Source of the DNA: Gammaproteobacteria bacterium
Lineage (GTDB): Bacteria > Pseudomonadota > Gammaproteobacteria > Pseudomonadales > Halieaceae
Reading direction: 5' to 3'
DNA length: 44,246 bases
Assembly: GCA_030426545.1 (NCBI GenBank)
Contig: JAUHYL010000031.1
Coordinates: forward strand, 1-44,246
Positions within the stretch are counted from its first letter, which is position 1. Every line of letters starts with the position of its first letter. Positions 34,396-42,237 of this stretch are shown one piece after another. The translations under genes were made by a program, and so were the position numbers. Below the pieces are notes generated by a model, which did no database searches, had not been told where the DNA came from, and worked only from the letters and a program-made list of their open reading frames with translations.

Positions 34396-35082
34396 TCATC
34401 CCAGTCCCTCTGCGGCGGCTCGGCGCAACACATCGCGCCAGCGAGAAAGCCTGGCGGCGGGTTTGCGCGAAGCGGGTTGGGCCGCGCCGCCAACCCAGAT
34501 GCCATTGCTGTTGAATCCATACACGGGCGTGAGATCGTTTCGCAATGACGCTTTTTGAATCTGTGGAACAATATTATCCAGCACCAGCGGGTCAGCGGTC
34601 GCGGTCGGGTAGTAGGCCAGTACCATGTGCGGCTGACTTCGCTCACCGCCGGCTCCTCCGAGCTTCGCTTTCACATAGGTGATACGCAGCCTGTCGACAT
34701 CCACGCCGGCCAATACCAGCATGGTGTATTTGGCAATCGCAAAGTCCTCACAATCGCCCATGCCGCGGCCGAGGAGTTCCAGTGGTGTCGCCCAGTAGTC
34801 GTGTTGCTGCCAGATGCTGATGTCAGTCACCCAGCGCACGCGTGAATTGAAAAAGTGGTTGGCGCGTTCCAGCTTCGCCGGTTCCGGCAAGTTTCGCATG
34901 TGTGCGATCTCGCGCTGCCAGTTGTCGACCTGCTGCGCGGTCTGTTCCCCGTAGCGGCTGGCGGCGAGTTTACGCATGCGATCAAAGTCGACTTGCGCGA
35001 CCGCTACGGCCGCTGCAAGAAGCGTTGCGTAGAGCGTGACATGCGAAAAAATGGATGGGCGGTGGATGCGGGTCAGCGACAA
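34396..35082 (-). CDS. lapG: LapG-like periplasmic cysteine protease (bacterial transglutaminase-like)
   Basis: Calcium-dependent periplasmic protease of 228 residues that cuts the LapA-type retention module after the TAA motif. A signal peptide is visible (IFSHVTLYATLLAAAVAVAQ). The catalytic triad is Cys111 in GRGMGDCEDFAIAKY, His152 in SQPHMVLAYYP and Asp169 in LVLDNIV. Asp110 and Glu112 flanking the Cys match the known calcium ligands. WVTDISIWQQHDYWATPLELLGRG is the conserved substrate-cleft segment. The start appears to be TTG (complement of 35080-35082); the only in-frame ATG lies at residue 36 and would remove the signal peptide. The gene is upstream of lapD in one transcript and divergent from the TolC-like gene. 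Confidence 0.94.
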   Translation of the reverse strand: MSLTRIHRPSIFSHVTLYATLLAAAVAVAQVDFDRMRKLAASRYGEQTAQQVDNWQREIAHMRNLPEPAKLERANHFFNSRVRWVTDISIWQQHDYWATPLELLGRGMGDCEDFAIAKYTMLVLAGVDVDRLRITYVKAKLGGAGGERSQPHMVLAYYPTATADPLVLDNIVPQIQKASLRNDLTPVYGFNSNGIWVGGAAQPASRKPAARLSRWRDVLRRAAAEGLG

Positions 35083-35349
35083 CTGATGGCACTCACTGTT
35101 GCAAAGCGCTGCACGCTGTCAGCGCCTGGTTCGTGGATGGAGGGCCGATAGTAGCTGATTTCGATCAGCGACGGGTCAGGGTGCGGACAATTACTGTAAA
35201 ACTGCCAGTATTCTGTGAAATAGTTCCCGAAGTTAAATTCCTCCCGCTGCCAAACTGCGAGAAAATGGGGAGGAAACCGACCGGCGCAACGATCATATCA
35301 TTTGAACGTCCGCGGACTAAGGCGGGCGACTGAAACAGGGGCGATAATA
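35083..35349. promoter_or_regulatory. divergent control region lapG-lapD / lapE
   Basis: The intergenic region holds two symmetrical elements: an inverted repeat TTCCTCCC (35238-35245) with GGGAGGAA (35268-35275), and a perfect 10-base palindrome GTCCGCGGAC (35308-35317). The stretch around 35185-35215 is AT-richer (ACAATTACTGTAAAACTGCC, then AGTATTCTG) and is the likely promoter zone. No regulator can be assigned. Confidence 0.4.
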
Positions 35350-36831
35350 ATGTTATTCATGGCAGGGTTTGCAAAGCAGGGCTTACTGGGGCTGATCTTT
35401 TCTTCCGGCGCTGTCGTTATGACAACTGCACAGGCGCAGGATGCAGCACAACTGCCGCCTGAAATTTCCGGGCTGCGTGAGACCGTGGTACAGGGTGTAA
35501 CGGTTAGTCCCCGCGTGAACGCAAGCTGGTATCAATTTGAAGCTTCCCGCGAAGCGGAGCGCGGCGCCTGGGGCGGATACCTTCCCAGCGTGGATCTGTA
35601 CGCGGAATATGGCGAAGAAGAGCGCGAAACGCCTCTGGTCGATCTCGGTGACTACACGCGTGATGCGACGCGTTTCAGCGTCACCCAGATGTTGTTCGAC
35701 GGATTTGCCACGCGCAACGAAGTGGCGCGTCTGGGCTTTGCCAAGCTGTCAAACTACTACGAGTTCAAGCGCACGTCCGAGGATGTGGCACAGGAGGTTG
35801 TGGATGCCTACCTCGATACCGTCCGTTATCAGCACCTGGTGTCATACGCGCAGGATAACCTCGAAGTACACCGCAGGTTATACGATCGTATTGCCGAGCG
35901 TACCGGCGGTGGCGTCAGTCAGGGAGTGGATCTCGACCAGGCCATCGCGCGGGTAAGCCTGGCGGAATCCAATCTGGTTACCGAGTCGGCGAATCTGCAT
36001 GACGTATCAATGCGCTTCTACCGCCTGGTGGGCAGCATGCCTGCGGCAGATCTCGCCGTGCCCGCAGTGCCGTCCGGGCAGATACCCGAGATGCGCAGCA
36101 GGGCATTGGAGCTGGCCTACCAGCGCAGCCCCGTGATTGACGCGGCCATAGAAAATCTGCGCTCTGCCCAGGAAGCACTGGATGGAACCAACGCACCGAT
36201 GATGCCGCGGTTGGACTTGCGCTACCGCAATGAGGTTGAGCATGACACCGACGGGCTGGACGGTCGCTTCGATGAGGAGGCAATCGAGTTGGTGCTGTCC
36301 TACAACCTGTACCGCGGCGGCTCAGACAGTGCGCGCAAACGGGAGTTTTACAACCTCTATAACGCGGCTATCGAGGAGCGCAAACAAGCCTGTATCAATG
36401 TGCGCCAGGAAGTCATGATCGATTTCAACAATATTGATGCGCTGCAGAACCAGGTAGTGGTATTGGAGCGCAATCTCAGCGCCCAGGATCGCACCCGCAA
36501 GGCCTACCGCGATCAGTTCGACATCGGCCAGCGCTCGCTGCTGGACCTGCTGGACAGTCAGAACGAGTATTTTGATACGCAGCGCGCTTATATGGCGGCG
36601 GTGACGGATCTGGTGAAAGCGCAGTCCAGCGCGTTGTCCAACATGGGCCTGCTGCTGGCCGCCATGGAAGTCGATGGGTTGAACGCAGATAAACTGGCGG
36701 AACTGGATCTTGACCTGTCTCGGGACGAGGACGACGACAATGCGCGTGATCTCTGTCCCCGCGAACCCGGTGCAACCGCAAGGGTAGACCGCGAAGCGCT
36801 GTACTCGCGCCTTGCCGGACGTGCGGACTAG
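35350..36831 (+). CDS. lapE: TolC-family outer-membrane channel (LapE-like)
   Basis: Outer-membrane efflux channel of about 493 residues, expected to complete the LapB-LapC export path for the adhesin. A signal peptide (to about TAQAQD) is followed by two TolC-type repeats: VNASWYQFEASREAERGAWGGYLPSVDLYAEYG opens the first, and YQRSPVIDAAIENLRSAQEALDGTNAPMMPRLDLRY the second. AYRDQFDIGQRSLLDLLDSQNEYFDTQRAY is the diagnostic helix-turn near the C-terminal third. A short acidic then basic C-terminal tail (SRDEDDDNARDLCPREPG) extends beyond the barrel core. I chose the ATG at 35350 (MLFMAGFAKQ) with CAGGGGCG before it over an in-frame ATG at 35302. Confidence 0.94.
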   Translation: MLFMAGFAKQGLLGLIFSSGAVVMTTAQAQDAAQLPPEISGLRETVVQGVTVSPRVNASWYQFEASREAERGAWGGYLPSVDLYAEYGEEERETPLVDLGDYTRDATRFSVTQMLFDGFATRNEVARLGFAKLSNYYEFKRTSEDVAQEVVDAYLDTVRYQHLVSYAQDNLEVHRRLYDRIAERTGGGVSQGVDLDQAIARVSLAESNLVTESANLHDVSMRFYRLVGSMPAADLAVPAVPSGQIPEMRSRALELAYQRSPVIDAAIENLRSAQEALDGTNAPMMPRLDLRYRNEVEHDTDGLDGRFDEEAIELVLSYNLYRGGSDSARKREFYNLYNAAIEERKQACINVRQEVMIDFNNIDALQNQVVVLERNLSAQDRTRKAYRDQFDIGQRSLLDLLDSQNEYFDTQRAYMAAVTDLVKAQSSALSNMGLLLAAMEVDGLNADKLAELDLDLSRDEDDDNARDLCPREPGATARVDREALYSRLAGRAD

Positions 36832-36875
36832 ATCTCTTGTTTGAAAAAGGTGCGCGTCTGCGCTGACGCTTCTCT

Positions 36876-37463
36876 CTAGGTGGTAAGGTCGCGCGGCTTG
36901 CGCCACATCAGCCACAGCGGGGGTGCCGATTTCGCAAAGCGAATCTCCCGCATCACTTCAAATCCGTGCCCCTGGTAAAAGCCCAGGTTGCGCTCCTTGG
37001 AGTTCTCAAGGTAGGCGGGCAACCCTTCGTCATCGCAGCGCCTGAGAACGTGAGAAATGAGCGACGAGCCAACACCCTGACCGCGGGCCGAGGGTAGTGC
37101 CCCGATCGCAAAAAGGTAGTAATGCGGTTCACTGGGGTGATACTTCTCCGTCACCATACCGCTTCTCGCCATACGATAGGCGCCTTTCATCCCTCCCAGG
37201 CTCAGCATCTTCCACACGTTTGAAGGACGATAGCTCCACTGCAACTTCTGGTTAGGCCCCAGCCACACGGCAGCACCGCGCTCTGCGTGATCCAGGTAGG
37301 AAAGATTGTGCTGCAGGAATGGCTCCAGCGTGATTTCGAAAAAGGGCACCAGGGTGGAGGGGTGATTGCACGACCAGTTCATGACAGGATCGTCGGCAAA
37401 GCACTCGGCGAGTATCTCGATCGTGCGTCTTTCGTTGGCGCTGTCTACCGGCGTAAAGTCCAC
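36876..37463 (-). CDS. GNAT-family N-acetyltransferase
   Basis: Predicted acetyl-CoA-dependent acetyltransferase of 195 residues. Motif A is FAIGALPSARGQGVGSSLISHVLRRC, with the pyrophosphate-binding R-G-Q-G-V-G loop, and motif B is LENSKERNLGFYQGHGFEVM. The N-terminal half (NERRTIEILAECFADDPVMNW) is like the large Pfam group of unknown GNATs. Substrate unknown. It is separated from the upstream sulfatase gene by about 290 bases that include a terminator and a long hairpin, so it has its own promoter. Confidence 0.88.
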   Translation of the reverse strand: MDFTPVDSANERRTIEILAECFADDPVMNWSCNHPSTLVPFFEITLEPFLQHNLSYLDHAERGAAVWLGPNQKLQWSYRPSNVWKMLSLGGMKGAYRMARSGMVTEKYHPSEPHYYLFAIGALPSARGQGVGSSLISHVLRRCDDEGLPAYLENSKERNLGFYQGHGFEVMREIRFAKSAPPLWLMWRKPRDLTT

Positions 37464-37596
37464 GGTATTCCCTTCGCAATACTTCTCATGCGCAGTATAG
37501 ACCGCGCAGGAGTGCGCCTGCCAACTTCCTGAAAGAACTCACTGTGGACCGGATAACTGATTCTCTGGTCTTCTACCGGCTGGAAGCGGCAGTCAA

Positions 37597-37671
37597 TGGC
37601 CCGATGTCACCGGGGTTGCGTGGCGAGTATCTTGGCAGTCCGAGCTACGCAACCCCGGTGACATCGGGCCA
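37597..37671. repeat. long perfect inverted repeat with GAGTATC-N7-TCCGA loop (copy 2)
   Basis: Arms 37597-37621 and 37647-37671 are perfect complements over 25 bases (left arm begins TGGCCCGATG). The 25-base loop is GGC, GAGTATC, seven bases, TCCGA, GCT. The loop signature is shared with the element at 26565-26637 although the stem sequence differs. It lies between the sulfatase terminator and the acetyltransferase gene, with no T-run. Confidence 0.9.
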
Positions 37672-37704
37672 ACCCCGTACCGGCCTGCAAATAAAATCAA
37701 ACCC

Positions 37705-37732
37705 AAAAAAAAGAGCCTCCAGAGAGGCTCTT
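37705..37732 (-). terminator. intrinsic terminator of the arylsulfatase gene
   Basis: On the minus strand AAGAGCCTC, a 4-base loop and GAGGCTCTT (complement of 37711-37732) run into an eight-base T-tract (complement of 37705-37712), about 25 bases after the sulfatase stop. This is a textbook Rho-independent terminator. Confidence 0.93.
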
Positions 37733-37755
37733 CAGTATCACGACGGTCCTGAATA

Positions 37756-39306
37756 CTATTGAGGACCCGACGGAACGGTGAGTTTTTCCATGACCTGGTC
37801 CAACGAGAAGCTGGCCGCTTTCTGCCGCGGGGGATACTTCTTGAACGTCGCCAGGAACTGCCCCACGTAATCCTGCGCAGGAACAAGCAGATAGGCCCTG
37901 TCGATCAGCCAGTCGAAGTAAGTGTTGGATGTGATCAGCGCGCGCTCGTAGGGATCGCGGCGCAGGTTTACGATATAGGGCAGGCGCAATGGCACGAAGG
38001 GTTCGATCCATGCCTGCAGAGTGGCCTCCGCGCGCTGCTCCATGAAGATTAACTTCCAGTCATTGTAGCGTAAAGCGGTCAGGTCGCCGTCGTCGGAGAA
38101 GTAGAAAATCTCCTTGCGCGGCCCCATTTCGTTCTCGCCCGTCAACAGCGGTAAGAAGTTATAACCGTCCAGGTGAACCTTGTAGCGGCGACCGATCGCA
38201 CGGTGACCGTCCAACAGTTTCTCCTTCACATCCGGCTCGCCGGCGGCCGCGAGGAATGTCGGCAGCCAGTCCATGTGGTGCATGATCTCGTTCGAGATGG
38301 CACCTGCCTCTATCTTTCCGGGCCACCGCACCATGGCGGGCACACGCCAACCACCTTCCCAGTTGGTGTTTTTCTCCCCACGGAAGGGCGTCATGGCCGC
38401 GTCGGGCCATGTATTCATGTGTGGGCCGTTGTCGGTGGAGTAGAACACGATGGTATTTTCGGCAATACCCAGTTCATCCAGCTTGTCCAGGAACAGGCCA
38501 ATGTGGTCATCGTGTTCCAGCATGCCGCAGGTGTATTCGTCCGCGCGCGGCTGTTTTTTCTTGCAGGCGGCCATCTTCTCTGGGCTGACGTGGGTGCGGA
38601 AGTGCATGCGCGTGCCGCTCCACCAGACGAAGAACGGCTTGTCTGCCGCGACTGCCTTCTCGATGAATTTCATGGCTTCTGCGGCGGTGTCATCGTCCAC
38701 GATTTCCATGCGCTTCTTGGTCAGCGGGCCGGTGTCTTCGATCTTGCCATCGGCCGACGAGCGAATAACGCCACGCGGACCATACTTTTCTCGGAACGCC
38801 GGGTCCGTCGGGTAGTCCTCGTTCTCCGGCTCCTCCTCGGCATTGAGGTGATAGAGGTTGCCGTAGAACTCATCGAAACCGTGGTTGGTCGGCAGGTGTT
38901 CATCGCGGTCACCGAGGTGGTTCTTGCCGAACTGTCCAGTCATGTAGCCGTGGTTCTTCAGCAGGCCAGCAATGGTCGGGTCTTCCTCCTGCATGCCCAA
39001 CTCTGCGCCGGGCAGGCCGACTTTACTTAGGCCGGTGCGGAAAACGGACTGTCCCATGATGAAAGAGGCGCGGCCCGCTGTGCAGCTTTGCTCGCCGTAG
39101 TAATCGGTGAAAATCATCCCCTCTTTGGCGATGCGGTCAATGTTGGGTGTTTGATAGCCCATCAGGCCCATGGTGTAGGCGCTGATATTGGACTGTCCCA
39201 CATCGTCACCCCAGACCACCAGGATGTTGGGTTTGTCCGCGGCTTGCGTGGCTATCGAGCAAAGCGTCAGTAGCCCTGCAAGCGCGAATCGCATAGCAGT
39301 GTTCAT
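37756..39306 (-). CDS. secreted arylsulfatase (formylglycine-dependent sulfatase)
   Basis: Periplasmic or secreted sulfatase of 516 residues hydrolysing sulfate esters. A signal peptide (MNTAMRFALAGLLTLCSIATQAA) precedes DKPNILVVWGDDVGQSN, where the paired Asp residues bind calcium. The modification motif is SCTAGRASFIMGQ, with Cys75 the residue converted to formylglycine by FGE or anSME. FGKNHLGDRDEHLPTNHGFDEFYG and YSTDNGPHMNTWPD supply the remaining conserved Lys/His and Asp/Asn metal and sulfate ligands. The VRWPGKIEAGAISNEIMHHMDWLPTFL stretch is typical of family S1. Substrate may be an algal polysaccharide or aryl sulfate (inference). No maturase gene is in the window. A terminator follows. 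Confidence 0.94.
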   Translation of the reverse strand: MNTAMRFALAGLLTLCSIATQAADKPNILVVWGDDVGQSNISAYTMGLMGYQTPNIDRIAKEGMIFTDYYGEQSCTAGRASFIMGQSVFRTGLSKVGLPGAELGMQEEDPTIAGLLKNHGYMTGQFGKNHLGDRDEHLPTNHGFDEFYGNLYHLNAEEEPENEDYPTDPAFREKYGPRGVIRSSADGKIEDTGPLTKKRMEIVDDDTAAEAMKFIEKAVAADKPFFVWWSGTRMHFRTHVSPEKMAACKKKQPRADEYTCGMLEHDDHIGLFLDKLDELGIAENTIVFYSTDNGPHMNTWPDAAMTPFRGEKNTNWEGGWRVPAMVRWPGKIEAGAISNEIMHHMDWLPTFLAAAGEPDVKEKLLDGHRAIGRRYKVHLDGYNFLPLLTGENEMGPRKEIFYFSDDGDLTALRYNDWKLIFMEQRAEATLQAWIEPFVPLRLPYIVNLRRDPYERALITSNTYFDWLIDRAYLLVPAQDYVGQFLATFKKYPPRQKAASFSLDQVMEKLTVPSGPQ

Positions 39307-39543
39307 GCACTAATCTCCGTTTGGGTTGCGCGCGCACTGAATAGTGCGAGACGGGGTAAAAGACTAGGCAACTTTCAGCCAGAAGTACAGAGGCAGGCCG
39401 AATCAGTCGTCCTGGGGCAGCGGGGATGGCAGCGTGCGGTCGCTCTCGCTCCGCCGGACATTTTGTCGTACCTTAGTGAGGATTGATTTCAGCGTCGATG
39501 GCGCGTTTTTTTAGTTCCTATCACTCGGACAAAAGGTTTACGT
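39307..39543. other. divergent intergenic region, sulfatase / HAD protein
   Basis: No gene seen. A small hairpin CGCACT-GAAT-AGTGCG (39333-39348) lies in the expected sulfatase leader, about 30 bases before its start codon. The rest shows no clear promoter. Confidence 0.4.
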
Positions 39544-40626
39544 ATGCTCAGATTTCACCCCCAGAACGTATCCGCTCGTCGACTGCCCGGATTTTTCAGT
39601 GCGGGTCTGCCGTTGAGCCAGCGAATCGCGAAAGCCGCGATCAAGGGTTGGTTGGTTACGTGGCTGCTGCTTTTCGGCGCAGCGAGCATGGCGAAATCGG
39701 CTCTCGACCCAGACGTCCTGCAGTCATGGGCCGATAGCACCGCGCGCGACCGGATAGTCACGTTTGTCGAGCAGGTAACTGACCCTGATTCGCCGCTCTA
39801 CGTGGCGCCTGCCGATCGTATAGCCACTTTTGATAACGATGGCACGCTGTGGGGCGAGCAGCCGATGTATTTCCAGGCGATTTTCGCTTTTGACCGGGTT
39901 CGTGCACTGGCTCCCGAGCATCCCGAATGGAAAACGCAGGAGCCATTCGCGTCCGTATTGCGGGGCGAGCCGGAGAAAGCACTTGCCGGCGGCACCGAAG
40001 CGTTGCTGCAGCTCGTCATGGCCACCCACGGCGGCATGACGACGACGCAGTTCGAACAGGTCGTCATGGATTGGCTGGATACCGCAAAGCATCCCGTGAC
40101 CGGGCGCCGTTACACCGAGATGGTGTACCAGCCCATGCTGGAGCTGCTGACCTACCTGCGTGCCAATGGCTTCAGCACGTGGATTGTCTCTGGCGGCGGG
40201 ATCGAATTCATGCGGCCCTGGGTGGAGCGGGTGTACGGTATCCCACCGCAGCAGGTGGTCGGTTCCAGCATCAAAACGCGCTATGAAGTACGCGACGGCG
40301 TGCCCGCACTGGTGCGACTACCGGAATTGAACTTTGTCGATGACAAAGAGGGTAAGCCGGTCGGTATCAACCAGCACATTGGCAAACGACCGATCATGGC
40401 AGTGGGCAACTCCGACGGCGATTTCCAGATGCTGGAGTGGGCCACCGCGGGAGAGGGCGCACGCCTGGGTGTGTTTGTGCACCATACCGATGCCGAGCGG
40501 GAGTGGGCCTATGACAGGGATTCGCACATCGGGCGCCTGCAGCGCGGGCTGGATGAGGCGAAGGAACGCAACTGGCTCGTTATTGACATGAAACGCGACT
40601 GGAAGCGTATCTACCCGCCGCAATAA
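39544..40626 (+). CDS. HAD-superfamily phosphatase-like protein with N-terminal hydrophobic segment
   Basis: Protein of 360 residues. A basic N-terminus and hydrophobic stretch (GWLVTWLLLFGAASMAKS, about 35-52) suggest export or membrane anchoring. The catalytic motif I is IATFDNDGTLWGEQ (DxDGT), motif II is WIVSGGGIEFMRPW, and motif IV is MAVGNSDGDFQML. A cap domain lies between motifs I and II (WKTQEPFASVLRGEPEKALAGG). The layout is like phosphoserine-phosphatase-type HAD proteins common beside sulfatases in marine bacteria; substrate unknown. It is divergent from the arylsulfatase, which may mean shared regulation. AAAGG precedes the ATG. Confidence 0.88.
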   Translation: MLRFHPQNVSARRLPGFFSAGLPLSQRIAKAAIKGWLVTWLLLFGAASMAKSALDPDVLQSWADSTARDRIVTFVEQVTDPDSPLYVAPADRIATFDNDGTLWGEQPMYFQAIFAFDRVRALAPEHPEWKTQEPFASVLRGEPEKALAGGTEALLQLVMATHGGMTTTQFEQVVMDWLDTAKHPVTGRRYTEMVYQPMLELLTYLRANGFSTWIVSGGGIEFMRPWVERVYGIPPQQVVGSSIKTRYEVRDGVPALVRLPELNFVDDKEGKPVGINQHIGKRPIMAVGNSDGDFQMLEWATAGEGARLGVFVHHTDAEREWAYDRDSHIGRLQRGLDEAKERNWLVIDMKRDWKRIYPPQ

Positions 40627-40639
40627 AACGCCATTGGTT

Positions 40640-41590
40640 TCAATGCGCCGCGGCCCTGGAGGTGGCGGCGCTGGCAATAAAGCCGCGTATCTGCGCCGTC
40701 GTTTCCTCGGGGAAGAACTCAAACGCCGCTACGTGGGTCCCCCAGCGCGCCTTCCAGGCCAGGTCGGGATGGTCGCCGGGAATGGTGGGTGCCAGCCACA
40801 GTCTGACCCGGGGGTTGCGCGCCGCCAGTTCCCTCGCATAGGGCAACCGTGTGACGGGGTCGTCAGGGTCCTGAATCAGCAGCATGGGCAGCGCCAGTTC
40901 CGCCGCCCTGTCCAGCGCCTGCGCCTTGCCCGCGGGCAGGCCGTAGAAGGTAGTGGCGGCCCAGGCAGCGGGAGCGAAGAGGGCGGCCGGCAGGCCGGTT
41001 TCCACCCAGCCTCCCCGAGCGAACACGTCGTGGCTGTGTAGCAGGGGATCCAGCAGGATCAGTGCGTCGACATCAGCGCCGTGGTGCGCGGCGTGGATGA
41101 CAGTCGCGCCGCCCATGGAAATGCCCATGGCGATAAGCGGCAGATCGGGTGTTCGCGCGCGCGCCCAGCGCAGGGCGGCGAGCGCATCCTGCGCCTCGCT
41201 GCGACCGAACTGCATACCCGGCGCATGCGCCCCCGACTCCCCGTGGTTGCGCAGGTCGATCGCCACCACGTTGATATGGCTGTCCACCATCGCCCGGTAG
41301 AATCGCAGCGAGCGGAAGAATTCACTGTGCCGGTTGGAACCTCCGCCGTGGATGAACACCAGCGTGGCTGTGGCGCTGTCTGCCGGCATCCACCATCCCG
41401 CCAGCTGCAAGTCGCTGTCGGCGGGGGTCAGGCTGAAGTTTTCATAGCGCAGGCTTACATCTGCCGGGCTGGTGGTCAGCGCAATGCGTTCAACGACCAG
41501 CGATTGGCGCGGTATCGCTATCAGGGATAACCACAGGTAGAGCAGCACCATCAGCGCTGCTGTCGCGAAGGCCAGTTTGCGAAACGTCAT
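40640..41590 (-). CDS. membrane-anchored alpha/beta hydrolase
   Basis: Serine hydrolase of about 316 residues. An N-terminal membrane helix (LAFATAALMVLLYLWLSLIAI) is followed by the hydrolase core. The oxyanion strand is LVFIHGGGSNRHSEFF, the nucleophile elbow is MGISMGGAT (Ser about 158), the acid is probably Asp in LIQDPDDPVTRLPYA, and the His is in IPGDHPDLAWKARWG. Family members act as esterases, lipases or peptidases; the sequence does not discriminate. An in-frame TTG lies two codons before the ATG at 41590; I take the ATG. Convergent with the HAD gene (13-base gap). Confidence 0.9.
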   Translation of the reverse strand: MTFRKLAFATAALMVLLYLWLSLIAIPRQSLVVERIALTTSPADVSLRYENFSLTPADSDLQLAGWWMPADSATATLVFIHGGGSNRHSEFFRSLRFYRAMVDSHINVVAIDLRNHGESGAHAPGMQFGRSEAQDALAALRWARARTPDLPLIAMGISMGGATVIHAAHHGADVDALILLDPLLHSHDVFARGGWVETGLPAALFAPAAWAATTFYGLPAGKAQALDRAAELALPMLLIQDPDDPVTRLPYARELAARNPRVRLWLAPTIPGDHPDLAWKARWGTHVAAFEFFPEETTAQIRGFIASAATSRAAAH

Positions 41591-41913
41591 GATCAAAAAC
41601 TCGGCAAGGGGCGAACGCTGAGTCTAGCTGAATAATGGCAACGCCAGCAGATCCGGCTCGCGGAAAAGTCGCGGTGCTCGCCCACACATTTTTACAGCTT
41701 TGTTGCAAAGCGTGCGTCCCGGTTGCGGCGCATCCTGATACATTGATCGACAGGCAGATCACGTCAGGCCTGGGTCAATATGATGTTCCACCTCTACCAC
41801 TCCTTAAGCAAAATGGCGTTTGCCGGAATGGCTCCGGCTCTGCAATCGCCGGGCATTTGCCTGCGCGTTGCAGCGGCCTGCGACGGGCGCATGGAAGCGG
41901 GAGGACGTGTGTA
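41591..41913. other. intergenic region upstream of the alpha/beta hydrolase and a small ORF
   Basis: About 320 bases with no supported gene. It contains a symmetrical element GCTTTG-TTG-CAAAGC (41697-41711), a plausible operator. An open frame runs across from 41635 but lacks a ribosome-binding site and protein-like composition until 41914. Confidence 0.4.
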
Positions 41914-42219
41914 ATGATGGGAAGCGGGGCAGAGGTGATTCACGCGGGTGACGAGGCGAGCGGGACGCCGCCCACCCGGCAGCACAAGGCCGGCGCAAAC
42001 GCGGCAACCGCATCTCGTGCGGAGCCCGCAACGGCAGCGATCGCCGAGCGCAGCGCCCAGCCTGTCGCGTCGCCCTCCAGCGCTCTCCCGGAGGGCTTAG
42101 GGCCCTCCGGGAAACCGGCTGAAGCGGAGCTGTCTTTCATGGTCTTCGTGACGGACGACGACTATCGTAGCGCCTGGCGACCTTGCCCGGCGTTTGACGA
42201 GGAAAAGCCGAAGGACTGA
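41914..42219 (+). CDS. doubtful small Ala-rich hypothetical protein
   Basis: Possible 101-residue protein starting MMGSGAEVIHAGDEAS, with a good GGGAGGA ribosome-binding site eight bases before the ATG. Composition is Ala-, Pro- and Ser-rich in the middle, and the end LSFMVFVTDDDYRSAWRPCPAF looks more structured. A strong 11-bp hairpin (42086-42112) lies inside the frame, and the terminator of the next gene overlaps its stop. No family recognised; it may not be coding. Confidence 0.35.
   Translation: MMGSGAEVIHAGDEASGTPPTRQHKAGANAATASRAEPATAAIAERSAQPVASPSSALPEGLGPSGKPAEAELSFMVFVTDDDYRSAWRPCPAFDEEKPKD
42086..42112. repeat. GC-rich 11-bp hairpin inside the small ORF
   Basis: TCCCGGAGGGC (42086-42096), loop TTAGG, GCCCTCCGGGA (42102-42112) is a perfect stem. 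It has no T-run and may be an RNA structure rather than coding constraint. Confidence 0.6.
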
Positions 42220-42230
42220 GGCCTTCGGCT
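42203..42230 (-). terminator. intrinsic terminator of the nitronate-monooxygenase-like gene
   Basis: On the minus strand AGCCGAAGG, a 7-base loop and CCTTCGGCT (complement of 42206-42230) are followed by TTTTCC, directly after the stop of the monooxygenase gene. The stem also spans the stop codon of the opposing small ORF, so it could serve both directions. Confidence 0.8.
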
Positions 42231-42237
42231 GTGTCGC

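Noticed and set aside
37410-37416. Third GAGTATC occurrence inside the acetyltransferase gene
   Set aside because: It is in coding sequence, has no flanking inverted repeat and no TCCGA partner at the right spacing, so it is probably chance.
26565-37671. The two long hairpins as integron attC sites
   Set aside because: They lack the GTTRRRY/RYYYAAC core pair and the bulged, unequal arms of attC sites, and no integrase or cassette array is seen.
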